NCBI GenBank assembly: GCA_024234875.1
Contig: JACKNM010000003.1
Coordinates: 364,001-428,000 of the forward strand
Reading direction: 5' to 3'
Source of the DNA: Ectothiorhodospiraceae bacterium
Lineage (GTDB): Bacteria; Pseudomonadota; Gammaproteobacteria; HK1
Length of the DNA stretch: 64,000 bases
Notes under the pieces: model-generated
Told to the model about the DNA's origin: nothing
The model's database searches: none
The model's input: only the letters and a program-made list of their open reading frames with translations
Translations under genes and position numbers: made by a program
Shown here: positions 49,852-61,675 of the stretch, piece after piece
Numbering within the stretch: position 1 is the first letter of the stretch
Layout of the letters: each line of letters begins with the position of its first letter

Positions 49852-50585
49852 TGCCGTCGCCGGTCCGCGTCGCGATGTGGTCGGGGCCGCGCAACATCTC
49901 GACCGCGATGATGCGCTCGTGGGAGAACCGTGGTGACACCGCGGTGTGGGACGAGCCGCTGTACGCGTACTACCTCGCCCGCACCGGCATCGACCACCCG
50001 ATGGCGGCCGAGGTCGTCGCCGCCGGCGAGACGGATTGGCGCCGCGTGGTCGAGCGCCTCGTCGGGCCGGTGCCGGACGGGCAGCCGGTGTTCTTCCAGA
50101 AGCACATGACGCACCACCTGCTGGACGAGGTGGACCGCGCCTGGCTCGCGGAGGTCACCAATTGCTTTCTGATTCGTGACCCGCGCGAGGTCATCGCGTC
50201 GTACTGGCGGGCGCGGGCGTCGGTGACCGCCGAGGACGTGGGTATCCCGCAGCAGGCGGACATCTATCGCCACGTCGAGCGCACCACCGGTCGGGCGCCG
50301 CTCGTGGTCGACGCGCGCGACGTGCTCGAGAATCCGCGAGGCATGCTCTCGGCGTTGTGCGGTGCGCTCGGGGTGCCGTTCACCGAGCGGATGCTGTCGT
50401 GGCCTCCGGGGCCGCGCGCGAGTGACGGCGTGTGGGCCGCCCACTGGTACGCATCGGTGCGCGCATCGAGTGGATTCGCCCCCTACGTGCCGAAGGTGGA
50501 CACCCTGCCACCCGAGTTGGCGCCGCTTGCGGCCGCGTGCGAGCCGTCCTACCGCTGGTTGCACGCGCGCCGGTTGACTGCCTGA
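49851..50585 (+). CDS. Sulfotransferase-like P-loop protein
   Basis: A 244-residue protein with the sulfotransferase PAPS-site pattern at its start (MWSGPRNISTAMMRSW), a later IRDPREVIASYW block (3'-phosphate-binding) and a helical C-terminal half. It lacks enough to name the acceptor. It overlaps the aminotransferase gene by 1 bp; in some organisms related sulfotransferase-like and class IV aminotransferase domains are joined in one protein, so the two may act on the same small molecule. Confidence 0.72.
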   Translation: MPSPVRVAMWSGPRNISTAMMRSWENRGDTAVWDEPLYAYYLARTGIDHPMAAEVVAAGETDWRRVVERLVGPVPDGQPVFFQKHMTHHLLDEVDRAWLAEVTNCFLIRDPREVIASYWRARASVTAEDVGIPQQADIYRHVERTTGRAPLVVDARDVLENPRGMLSALCGALGVPFTERMLSWPPGPRASDGVWAAHWYASVRASSGFAPYVPKVDTLPPELAPLAAACEPSYRWLHARRLTA

Positions 50586-50740
50586 GCCCATCGGGCTCAC
50601 CAGCCCGTCGACCTCACCGCGCGGGGGCCTGACTGACTGATTGCGATGGTCGGCCGCCAGTGCGCTCGGTGCGACCGCCCCCACCCGCCGCCGCGAAAGT
50701 GACCCGCATCACGATTCCGGGGCGTGGCTTCGTCTCATCC

Positions 50741-50769
50741 TTGACGCGCCGCAGCATCACAAGTATTTT
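50741..50769 (+). promoter_or_regulatory. Sigma70-type promoter of the candidate small RNA
   Basis: TTGACG (50741-50746), exactly 17 bases, then TATTTT (50764-50769). This is one of the closest consensus matches in the window, placed about 7 bases before the first base of a compact structured transcript. Confidence 0.7.
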
Positions 50770-50775
50770 GCAACG

Positions 50776-50853
50776 CAACATCCTCCTCGGATGTTTCTCC
50801 TCCAAACCCTCCTTTGGTGGTACTCGGCCGGGATTCCCTCCCGGCCTTTTTTT
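50776..50853 (+). ncRNA. Candidate small RNA with anti-Shine-Dalgarno loops
   Basis: About 78 nt between a sigma70-type promoter and a strong terminator, in a 384-bp gap with no gene. Hairpin 1: AACATCC (50777-50783)/GGATGTT (50789-50795), loop UCCUC. Then a single-stranded UCUCCUCC. Hairpin 2: CCAAA (50802-50806)/UUUGG (50813-50817), loop CCCUCC. Hairpin 3 is the terminator. Repeated CCUCC in loops complements ribosome-binding sites, as in the alphaproteobacterial alpha-r14/NfeR1 and CcsR RNAs. It contains no open frame of meaning. Transcript ends are inferred, not measured. Confidence 0.72.
50826..50853 (+). terminator. Rho-independent terminator of the candidate small RNA
   Basis: GGCCGGGA (50826-50833), loop TTCCC, TCCCGGCC (50839-50846), followed by seven Ts (50847-50853). 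A textbook intrinsic terminator, 240 bp beyond the sulfotransferase-like gene. Confidence 0.88.
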
Positions 50854-50969
50854 GTCCGTGTCTCGGCCCGAGCCGGGGCGCCCCGGTGGAGAATCACCAC
50901 GGGGTCCCGCGCCCGTTCCCGCAACGCGCCGTTGCGGGCTCGATCCGCGGCGGTCGGCCGATGTGCCGG

Positions 50970-51827
50970 TCAGGCCGCGGGTCGCGCGGCGATCGTGGTG
51001 GTCCGGTGCAGGTAGCGCTCGCCGACACCCTCGTAGTCGACCACCGCGTGATGCATCACGCTGCGGTTGTCCCATACCAGCAGGTCGCGGGGGGACCACA
51101 CGTGTCGGTACTGGAACTCCTCGCGGATCGCGAGCCGGTAGAGCAACTGGAGCAGGCCCTTGCTCTCCTCGGCCGAGAACCCATCGAGGTGCGAGGTGAA
51201 GCCCGGGTTGACGAACAGCGCCTTGCGACCGGTTTCCGGATGGGTGATGACCACCGGATGCAGGCAGCGGTTCTCGCCGTCGAGGTCCCCGTCCGAGATG
51301 CGCACCTGCCCCCAGCTCGAGCGGTCCGCCACCGCGAAGTCGTGCACCGCATGGAGCCCCCGGAGCAGGGCTTGGAGCGCCGGTGACAACGCCTCGTACG
51401 CGGTGTGCATGCTGTTGAACAGCGTGTCACCCCCGCGCGGCGGGAGCTCGATGGCGTGGAGCAGCGAGGCCATCGCCGGGCGTTCCCGGAACGAGACGTC
51501 CGAGTGCCAGTAGGCGCCGGCCCGCGCACGGCCCTGTGGCACCCCGTCGCGGACCTTGTTCGACACCCGGTAGACCCCGGGATGACCGGGTAGCAGATAG
51601 GGCTCGACCGAGCGCTGCAACTGCTCGGCCTCGCCGAACAGCGGTCCGAAACGCCGACTGAATGCGAGGTGCTGCTCGGGCGAGAGGCGCTGGTCGCGAA
51701 GCACCAGCAGCCCCCCGGCATCGAGCCAGGCGGCGCGTAGCGCCGCGAAGCCGGCATCGTCGACGCGGGTGACGTCGACACCCACCACCTCGGACCCGAG
51801 GGCCGGCGACAGCCGCCGAATCTCCAC
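50970..51827 (-). CDS. TauD/TfdA-family Fe(II)/2-oxoglutarate dioxygenase
   Basis: A 285-residue oxygenase with H108-x-D110 (YWHSDVSF), a distal His in VMHHAVVDY and the 2-oxoglutarate arginine in the C-terminal RYLHRTTT. The family hydroxylates taurine, chlorophenoxy acids, carnitine precursors and others; the substrate is open. GTG 51827 is preceded by GGAGGT at good spacing. It lies 86 bp after ssb on the same strand, with a hairpin between. Confidence 0.88.
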   Translation of the reverse strand: MEIRRLSPALGSEVVGVDVTRVDDAGFAALRAAWLDAGGLLVLRDQRLSPEQHLAFSRRFGPLFGEAEQLQRSVEPYLLPGHPGVYRVSNKVRDGVPQGRARAGAYWHSDVSFRERPAMASLLHAIELPPRGGDTLFNSMHTAYEALSPALQALLRGLHAVHDFAVADRSSWGQVRISDGDLDGENRCLHPVVITHPETGRKALFVNPGFTSHLDGFSAEESKGLLQLLYRLAIREEFQYRHVWSPRDLLVWDNRSVMHHAVVDYEGVGERYLHRTTTIAARPAA

Positions 51828-51861
51828 CCGCTACCTCCGACTCAGGGTCCTGTGAAGGAGG

Positions 51862-51897
51862 CGAGCCCCGCCGCCCGGCATGCGCGGTAGGGGCTCG
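51862..51897 (-). terminator. Hairpin between ssb and the dioxygenase gene
   Basis: CGAGCCCC (51862-51869) pairs with GGGGCTCG (51890-51897), with CCGC/GCGG inside. No T-run follows on the minus strand, so it may only weaken readthrough from ssb. Confidence 0.45.
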
Positions 51898-51913
51898 ATT
51901 CCATCACCGACTC

Positions 51914-52429
51914 TCAAAACGGGATGTCGTCGTCGAACTCGGGCTCGGGGCCGCTCGGTGGCCGGGAGCCGCCGCGGCCGCCACCACCACCGCCACCACC
52001 GCCACCGCGGGACGGGCCACCGCCGTCACCCCAATCGTCGGGCGGCCCGTCCGACGGGCCACCGGAGGGTCCCCCGGACATCCCGCCGCCGTCACGGCCG
52101 CCGAGCATCTGCATCTCGCTGGCGATGATCTCCGTCGACCAGCGGTCGTTGCCGTCCCGATCCTGCCACTTGCGGGTGCGCAGCGAGCCCTCGACGTAGA
52201 CCTGGCGGCCCTTGCGAAGGTACTGCGCCGCGATCTCACCCAGCCGCCCGAAGAAGACGACGGTGTGCCACTCGGTGCGCTCCTGCTGCTCGCCGGACTG
52301 CCGGTCACGCCACGACTCCGAGGTCGCGAGGCGCGCGTTGGTCACCGTGGTGCCGCTCGGGGTGGTGCGGCTCTCCGGGTCGGCACCGAGGTTGCCGACG
52401 AGGATCACCTTGTTGATACCTCTTGCCAT
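51914..52429 (-). CDS. ssb: Single-stranded DNA-binding protein
   Basis: A 171-residue SSB: OB fold at about residues 1-110 (MARGINKVILVGNLGADPE, WHTVVFFGRLGEIAAQYL), then a Gly/Pro-rich linker with a ten-glycine run, and the partner-binding tip DDDIPF. It coats single-stranded DNA and recruits repair proteins. It lies near divergent uvrA with the MFS gene between, a gammaproteobacterial arrangement. Confidence 0.96.
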   Translation of the reverse strand: MARGINKVILVGNLGADPESRTTPSGTTVTNARLATSESWRDRQSGEQQERTEWHTVVFFGRLGEIAAQYLRKGRQVYVEGSLRTRKWQDRDGNDRWSTEIIASEMQMLGGRDGGGMSGGPSGGPSDGPPDDWGDGGGPSRGGGGGGGGGGRGGSRPPSGPEPEFDDDIPF

Positions 52430-52671
52430 GTCTGGTGCTCCTGCTTGTCGCGTCGTACCGCGGTGGGATGCGGGCCGAGGGCCACGTCGGCGCGCGTCTC
52501 GCGCGTGACGAATCGAGCGACCGCGCGGAGCGACCGGCTCGGTGGTCCGTGAGGGTGATCCGGGCGAGTGCCCGCGCGCGACGACCTGCATGTCGACACC
52601 GGGACCTCCTTGTCCCGCGGGGACGCATGGCTCGGACACCCCGCCTCCCGGGGCGTCCACGGCGCGCGATG

Positions 52672-54090
52672 TTACGCGCCGGACTCCGAAAATGCACGCA
52701 ACGCCCCGGCGTCCAGACGGTGTCGGTCGACCTTGAGATAGGCGACGCCCTCGCTCGCCACCACCACCGCCTCGACCACGCCGGCGACCGCCAGCAATCG
52801 CGCCGCGAGCTCGCCGGCCTGCGCCTCGGACACGGTGCCCACGCGCAGCAGCCGCAGCGTCACCGCCGGTGGTGGCCGCAGGCCGAGGGCGAGCACCAGC
52901 CACAGCCCCGCCAACGCCGCGCAGAAGCCGAACACCGCGGTGACCCCGAAACGCCCGAGGACCCAGCCGCCGCACACACCGCCGACGAAGGCGCCGAAAT
53001 ACTGGGCGGTCGAGTAGGCACCGAGCGCCGTACCCTTCTTGTCCGACGGCGCGATGCGCGACACCAGGGAGGGGAGGGTGGCCTCCAGGAGATTGAACGC
53101 CGCGAAATACGCGATCAGGCACATGCCGGCGACCCACAGGCCGCCGCCGAGCGTCGCCAGCGCGGCCTGCGAGAGGGCGAGCACCGCGATGGCCCCGACC
53201 AGCAGCGGCTTCAGCGCATCGCGTCGGCTGGCGATCATCAGCACCGGCATCATGAGCGCCACCGAGCCGAGCAGCACGGTGAGATACACCGAGCTGATCC
53301 GCGCCGGGTCGAGGCCGGCGGCATCGCGCAGCGCGATCGGGATGGCGATGAAGCTCGCGGTCATCACCAGATGCAACACCATGATCCCGAAGTCGAGCAC
53401 CAGGAGCTGCCGGTCGGCGACCACCTGACGCAGGCTGGAGGGCACGGTCATGGCGTCGCGGTGGAGCCGGCTCTGGCGAGGATCCGGGACCAGCAGGTGC
53501 AGCACCGCGATGCCGACCAGGGCCAGCACCGAGGTGAGCCAGAAGATGCCCGACACGCCGATGCCGTCGGCGAGGTAGGGGCCCAGCGCCATCGCCAGCC
53601 AGAACGCGAAGCCGATGCTGATGCCGATCATCGCCATCGACTTGGTGCGATGCTCCTCGCGCGTGAGGTCCGCAATCAGGGCATAACCGGCGGCGGCAAT
53701 CGCGCCGAGGCCCTGCAGCGCACGCCCGACGATCACGCCGGTCATGGTGTCGGCGAGCGCGGCGACCACGCTGCCGCCGGCGAAGATCAGGAGCCCGATG
53801 GTGATCACCCGCTTGCGCCCGATGCGGTCCGACAGCATGCCGAAGGGGATCTGGAAGGCGGCCTGGGTGAGGCCGTAGATGCCGATGGCGACACCGGTGA
53901 GCATCGCGGTGTGGCCGGCGTACTCGTGGGCGTAGATGCTGAACACCGGCATGATCAGGAACAGGCCGAGCAGCCGTAGCGTGAAGATGGCCGACATCGA
54001 CACGGCGGCACGCCGCTCGCCGCCGCTCATGCGCTCGGGGCTGGTCGCGCTCGAGGTCGCAGCCTCGGTCGGGGGGGCGCTGGGATTCAT
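52672..54090 (-). CDS. MFS transporter, YajR-like
   Basis: A 472-residue protein with twelve predicted helices, the MFS loop GMLSDRIGRKRVIT after helix 2, and an extra C-terminal soluble domain of about 65 residues (LRLLRVGTVSEAQAGELAA onward) like the YAM domain of YajR. It exports an unknown solute. Start ATG 54090. It sits between ssb and divergent uvrA, as in pseudomonads. Confidence 0.86.
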   Translation of the reverse strand: MNPSAPPTEAATSSATSPERMSGGERRAAVSMSAIFTLRLLGLFLIMPVFSIYAHEYAGHTAMLTGVAIGIYGLTQAAFQIPFGMLSDRIGRKRVITIGLLIFAGGSVVAALADTMTGVIVGRALQGLGAIAAAGYALIADLTREEHRTKSMAMIGISIGFAFWLAMALGPYLADGIGVSGIFWLTSVLALVGIAVLHLLVPDPRQSRLHRDAMTVPSSLRQVVADRQLLVLDFGIMVLHLVMTASFIAIPIALRDAAGLDPARISSVYLTVLLGSVALMMPVLMIASRRDALKPLLVGAIAVLALSQAALATLGGGLWVAGMCLIAYFAAFNLLEATLPSLVSRIAPSDKKGTALGAYSTAQYFGAFVGGVCGGWVLGRFGVTAVFGFCAALAGLWLVLALGLRPPPAVTLRLLRVGTVSEAQAGELAARLLAVAGVVEAVVVASEGVAYLKVDRHRLDAGALRAFSESGA

Positions 54091-54369
54091 CGAGAGGTGC
54101 TGCTCCTGGGCCACGGAACCGTCGCCGTGGGCGAGTCCTGCGCGGGCGCGGTCCCTGTCTCGTGGCTGGCCGCCGAGCGGGCCCGAGACCGGCCGCCGGA
54201 CCCCCGCCCGACCCGCGCCGCACGGCAGATCGCCCGGCTCGAGTCGTGGTGGCGTGACCGCGCGTCGCGCGGCGCGACCCGGTCCGCCGTGGGGAGCGGC
54301 TTTTCGACCATCTGCCAATCCGAGCGCGTAATATTACCGATTCGACGTCGTTCTTCGAAAGCAGGTCGC

Positions 54370-57246
<2,877 letters not shown>

Positions 57247-57291
57247 TCGCGGGGCGCTGCGCGAACAACGACGCACACAAAGGAGAACGCG

Positions 57292-58230
57292 ATGTCGGCA
57301 CTCATCTGCGGCTCGGTCGCCTACGACACCATCATGGTGTTCAAGGACCGCTTCAAGAACCACATTCTGCCGGACAAGGTGCACATGCTGAGCGTGTCCT
57401 TCCTGGTGCCCGACATGCGTCGTGAGTTCGGCGGCTGCGCCGGCAACATCGCCTACAACCTGAAGCTCCTCGGTGGCGATCCGCTGCCGATGGCGACGGT
57501 GGGCAAGGACTTCGGTCCGTACGGCGACTGGATGGACCGGCACGGCATCGCGCGCCGTCACATCTCCATGATCGAGGCGGAGTTCACCGCCCAGGCCTTC
57601 ATCACCACCGATCTGGACGACAACCAGATCACCGCGTTCCACCCCGGTGCGATGAGCTACGCGCACCTGAACGGGGTCGGGGACGCGGACGGCGTGCGCA
57701 TCGGCATGGTCTCTCCCGACGGTCGCGACGGCATGGTCCAGCACGCGGCGCAGTTCGCCGAGGCCGGTATCCCGTTCGTCTTCGACCCCGGTCAGGGGCT
57801 GCCGATGTTCGACGGCGACGACCTGGTGCGGTTCATCGACCAGGCGAGCTGGGTGACGGTGAACGCCTACGAGTGGGAGATGCTGTCGGAGCGCACCGGG
57901 CTCGGCATCGCGGAGGTCGCGGCGCAGGTGAAGGCGCTGGTGATCACCCACGGCGCCCGTGGCTCGGAGGTGCACACCCGCGGTCGTCGCATCGAGATCC
58001 CGCCGGCCAAGCCGTCGGAGGTCGCCGACCCCACCGGTTGCGGGGACGCCTACCGCGCGGGGCTGCTGTACGGACTCGAGCACGGCATGGATTGGGAGAC
58101 CACCGGGCGCATGGCGTCGTTGCTGGGTGCGATCAAGGTCGCGCGCTCCGGCACCCAGAACCACCGCTTCGATCGCGACGAGTTCGCGGATCGCTTCGCG
58201 GAGGCGTTCGGACGCTCGATCGGCTGGTGA
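57292..58230 (+). CDS. PfkB-family carbohydrate/nucleoside kinase
   Basis: A 312-residue kinase of the ribokinase/adenosine kinase type. The front GG loop (EFGGCAGNIAYNLKLLGG), the middle VTVNAYEWEML and the C-terminal DPTGCGDAYRAG anion hole with the catalytic Asp are all present. It phosphorylates a sugar or nucleoside; the overall look is nearer to adenosine kinase-like members. GGAGA precedes ATG 57292. Confidence 0.88.
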   Translation: MSALICGSVAYDTIMVFKDRFKNHILPDKVHMLSVSFLVPDMRREFGGCAGNIAYNLKLLGGDPLPMATVGKDFGPYGDWMDRHGIARRHISMIEAEFTAQAFITTDLDDNQITAFHPGAMSYAHLNGVGDADGVRIGMVSPDGRDGMVQHAAQFAEAGIPFVFDPGQGLPMFDGDDLVRFIDQASWVTVNAYEWEMLSERTGLGIAEVAAQVKALVITHGARGSEVHTRGRRIEIPPAKPSEVADPTGCGDAYRAGLLYGLEHGMDWETTGRMASLLGAIKVARSGTQNHRFDRDEFADRFAEAFGRSIGW

Positions 58231-58252
58231 TGCGGCCGGCGGCGGCGCGCGC

Positions 58253-60352
58253 TCACGCCGCGCCGCGGGGCACCTCGGTCGCCGCCATCGCCGCATCGAA
58301 CGCCACCTCCTCGACGATCGGCGCGTCGCAGTGCTGGCCGTGGCAGACGTAGGCCACGACCTCGCCGACGGGCGCACGCGCCGCGAGCAGATCGGGGAGG
58401 TCGACGGCGTCGGCGGGAATCGCGATGGTGAGGCGGCGAGGCGCGTAGGCGCGAGTGGCGCGGGCGTGCCAGCGCGCCATCGCCTGCTCGCTGCCGCGAA
58501 TGACGACGGTCTGCGGCGGATCGAGTAGCTCCTCCAACGCGAGCAGCATCGCGTTGTGCGCGTGGGGAACGCGTCCGAGCTCGGTCCACGCCGCGCGCAC
58601 CGCGCGCTCGGCAGCCTCGAGATAGCGGGTCTCGCCGAGGAGGTGGCCGAGCCGTCCGAGAGCCCAGGCGGCGATGCCGTTGCCGGCCGGGAGCGCGTCG
58701 TCCATGAACGACCTCGGGCGGTGCACGAGGCGCTCGTGGTCGTGCGCGGTGAAGTAGAAGCCGCCCGCGTGCGGATCCTCGAAACGCGCAATCAGGGTGT
58801 CGGCGAGCTGGCGTGCCATGGCGAGGTCACGCGACCGCCAGCGGCATTGCAGCAGGGCGAGCGCGGCGTCGATCAGGAAGGCGTGATCGTCGAGATAGGC
58901 CGGGAAGCGGGCACGCCCGTCCTTGTGCACCGCCTGTAGACCGCCGGCGGTGAGCAGGTTGTCGCGCACGAAGTCGAACGCGCGCTCGGCCGATGCCACC
59001 AGTGCCGGCTCGCCGAGCACACGACCGGCGCTCGCCATGGCGCGAATCATCAGCCCGTTCCACGCCGTCAACACCTTCTCGTCGCGCCCCGGCCACACGC
59101 GGGTCGCGCGGTGCGCGAGGAGCTTGGCGCGGCCGGCATCGAGGTGGGCACGGGCGGTGCCGAGGTCCATGCCCGCGCTCGCCGCCACCTCGTCGAGCGC
59201 GCGGAAGGTGTGGAGGTGCCAGTGTCGACCTTCGAAGTTCGGCGTCCGATCGAGGCCGAAGCAGCCGCCGACCACGGCCATCTCCGCCGGCTCGAGCAGC
59301 GCCTCGACCGCCTCGCGATCCCAGACGTAGAACTTGCCCTCCTCGCCCTCGGAGTCGGCGTCGAGCGTCGACCAGTAACCCCCCTCGGGTGACTGCATCT
59401 CGCGCATCACCCAGTCGGCGGTCTCCCGTGCGACGCGCTCGAGCAGTGGGTCACCGGTCACCTGCCAGGTCTCGCAGGCGAGCACGAGCAGCGGCCCGTT
59501 GTCGTAGAGCATCTTCTCGAAGTGCGGGATCATCCACTGCGCATCGACCGCGTAACGACAGAACCCGCCGCCGAGCTGATCGTAGATCCCGCTCTCGGCC
59601 ATGCGCCGCAGCGTGTGATGGACGATGGCGAGCGGCGGCGTCTCGCCCTGCTGCGTGCCACCGAGGCGCGCGTGCTCGCGCAGCAGCCGCTCGAGGTTCG
59701 TCGGATGAGGGAACTTCGGCGCACCGCCGAAGCCGCCGTTGCGCGCGTCGTAGGCGCTCACGAGCGCGGCGCGCGCGAGGTCGAGTGGGCGCGCGTCGAG
59801 GCTTCCGGAGCCGGGGCGGGTGGCGCCGTCGATGTCACGCAGGGCCTGGATCAGGGACGCGTTCTGTTGCGATATCGCGTCGCGCTGCTCGGCGAACGCG
59901 CGGGCGACCCCGGTCAGCACGTCGCGAAAGGCGGGCATCCCGTGGCGCGGCTCGCGCGGGAAGTACGTGCCGGCGAAGAACGGCGCGTGATCGTCCGGGG
60001 TGAGGAAGACGGTGAGCGGCCAGCCGCCGGCGCGCCGGGCGAGGAGCTGGTGGGCGAGCTGGTAGATCTTGTCGAGGTCCGGACGCTCCTCACGATCGAC
60101 CTTGATGTTGACGAACAGCTCGTTCATCAGCCGTGCGGTCGGCTCGTGCTCGAAGGACTCGTGTGCCATCACGTGGCACCAGTGACAGGCCGAGTAGCCG
60201 ATCGAGAGCAGGATCGGGCGGTTCTCGCGGCGGGCCCGCGCGAGCGCGGCCTCGTTCCAGGGAAGCCAGTCGACGGGATTGTCGGCGTGCTGGCGCAGGT
60301 ACGGGCTGGTCTCGTCGGCCAGCGCGTTGCGGTGGGGTCGCTCGGTCGACAT
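58253..60352 (-). CDS. Thioredoxin-domain protein of the YyaL/DUF255 (SPATA20) family
   Basis: A 699-residue protein. The N-terminal thioredoxin-like part begins SPYLRQHADNPVDWLPW and has C56-H-W-C59 (SACHWCHVMAHESFE). The rest is a helical (alpha/alpha)6 barrel like N-acylglucosamine epimerase-type folds (YDQLGGGFCRYAVDAQW, WSTLDADSEGEEGKFYVWD). The family is widely conserved but its role is not established. Length is normal (about 680-700). Its stop lies 23 bp from the PfkB stop. Confidence 0.88.
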   Translation of the reverse strand: MSTERPHRNALADETSPYLRQHADNPVDWLPWNEAALARARRENRPILLSIGYSACHWCHVMAHESFEHEPTARLMNELFVNIKVDREERPDLDKIYQLAHQLLARRAGGWPLTVFLTPDDHAPFFAGTYFPREPRHGMPAFRDVLTGVARAFAEQRDAISQQNASLIQALRDIDGATRPGSGSLDARPLDLARAALVSAYDARNGGFGGAPKFPHPTNLERLLREHARLGGTQQGETPPLAIVHHTLRRMAESGIYDQLGGGFCRYAVDAQWMIPHFEKMLYDNGPLLVLACETWQVTGDPLLERVARETADWVMREMQSPEGGYWSTLDADSEGEEGKFYVWDREAVEALLEPAEMAVVGGCFGLDRTPNFEGRHWHLHTFRALDEVAASAGMDLGTARAHLDAGRAKLLAHRATRVWPGRDEKVLTAWNGLMIRAMASAGRVLGEPALVASAERAFDFVRDNLLTAGGLQAVHKDGRARFPAYLDDHAFLIDAALALLQCRWRSRDLAMARQLADTLIARFEDPHAGGFYFTAHDHERLVHRPRSFMDDALPAGNGIAAWALGRLGHLLGETRYLEAAERAVRAAWTELGRVPHAHNAMLLALEELLDPPQTVVIRGSEQAMARWHARATRAYAPRRLTIAIPADAVDLPDLLAARAPVGEVVAYVCHGQHCDAPIVEEVAFDAAMAATEVPRGAA

Positions 60353-60448
60353 CGATTCGGGCCGGCTCGAATGGCCCGCGAGTATACCCGAGCCCCTCGC
60401 CCGGCTCGGCCGCCGCGCGGTCGCCGGTGCGCGTGTCGGCCCGGACCG

Positions 60449-61672
60449 TCAGGACGCGTCGGTCGCCGGTCCCCGCTCGTCGGCGGGCGTCTCGGGGGTT
60501 CCGGGTGGCTCCACCGACACCTGGTCTCGTCCGCCGTGCTTTGCCGCGTACATCGCGCGGTCGGCCTCGCGCAGCATCTGCTCGAGCACCGGGCCGGCGC
60601 CGCCACGGCGGCCCTCGAGGCACGACACGCCGATGCTGACGGTGACCTGCAACGTCGTCTCCGACAGCTGCCAGGACATCGCGCGCACGCTCTCGCGAAC
60701 ACGCTCGGCGAGCAGGCGCGCCCCGGTCTGCGGGGTGCTCGGAAGCGCGATCGCGAACTCCTCGCCGCCGAACCGCGCGAGGATGTCGCCGGCACGGACC
60801 TGGCGACGGATCTCCGCCGCGACGTCGATCAGGACTCGGTCACCCATGCCGTGACCGTACTGGTCGTTGACCTGCTTGAAATGGTCGACGTCGACGATCA
60901 GCACCGCGAAGTCGTAGCCGTGGCGGACCGCGCGCGAGACCGCCGCCTCGGCCTCGGGGAAGAAGAACCGACGATTGTGCAGCCCGGTCAGCTCGTCGAC
61001 GTTGGAGAGCTGCTCGTAGCGACGCTTGAGCTGCTCCGCCTCGCGCAGTGCGGTCTCGAGCTGGCGGGTGCGGCTGTCGACCGCAAGCTCCATCCGCCGC
61101 AGCAGGCGCGCGTTGTCGATGAGGTGGGCGAGGACGTCGCAGAACAGGTGCAGCACCCGCAGGTGCCATTCGTCGAAATGGTGCGACTGCGGGTGGTAGA
61201 CGTTGACGACACCGATGACCTCGCCGCGGCAGATCACCGGGGTCGCGACCAGGGAGCCGCCGATGACCTCGATGCCGGCGTCGTGGCGGGGCGCGAAGCG
61301 GCGGTCGCGGGCACAGTCGGCGCACACCACCGGCTCGCCGGTGCGCGCCGCCTCACCCATGATCCCCTCGCCGAGCGCGAACAGGGCCGCGCTGCGGCCC
61401 GGGGAGGGGGAGCGGACGGGCGTCGAGAGCATCTGCTCCCAGTCGAGCCCGGCGGCGCAGGTGAGCGCGCCGTCGGCGCTCACGAATACCGAGCAGCGCT
61501 CGAAGTCCTGGTAGCGCAGAAGAATGGAGAGCGCGTCGCGCAGCAGATCGGACTCGGAGCGGCGCTCGACCTCGATCCCCGACAGATCGCGCAGCGCCGA
61601 CAACGAGTCGATCAGCGAGAAGAACCGACCTCGCAGCTCGTTGGCGGCCTCGATGAACGGCCCGGCGTCCAT
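60449..61672 (-). CDS. GAF-GGDEF diguanylate cyclase
   Basis: A 407-residue signalling protein: a GAF sensor domain at about residues 35-190, a coiled-coil-like linker (195-220), and a GGDEF domain with GGEEF at 302-306, so it should make cyclic di-GMP. The inhibitory I-site R-A-G-D (293-296) lies five residues before the active motif and is intact. It starts 3 bp after the HDOD gene, with which it is co-transcribed. The GAF cue is unknown. Confidence 0.9.
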   Translation of the reverse strand: MDAGPFIEAANELRGRFFSLIDSLSALRDLSGIEVERRSESDLLRDALSILLRYQDFERCSVFVSADGALTCAAGLDWEQMLSTPVRSPSPGRSAALFALGEGIMGEAARTGEPVVCADCARDRRFAPRHDAGIEVIGGSLVATPVICRGEVIGVVNVYHPQSHHFDEWHLRVLHLFCDVLAHLIDNARLLRRMELAVDSRTRQLETALREAEQLKRRYEQLSNVDELTGLHNRRFFFPEAEAAVSRAVRHGYDFAVLIVDVDHFKQVNDQYGHGMGDRVLIDVAAEIRRQVRAGDILARFGGEEFAIALPSTPQTGARLLAERVRESVRAMSWQLSETTLQVTVSIGVSCLEGRRGGAGPVLEQMLREADRAMYAAKHGGRDQVSVEPPGTPETPADERGPATDAS

Positions 61673-61675
61673 GTC

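Noticed and set aside
51960..52080. Tandem CCACC/CCGCC-like run that looks like a simple repeat array
   Set aside because: It encodes the Gly-rich linker of SSB in frame; low complexity comes from glycine codons, not from a repeat element or CRISPR.
54300..54369. Possible LexA/SOS box upstream of uvrA
   Set aside because: No CTGT-N8-ACAG or similar palindrome is present in the 70 bp before the start.
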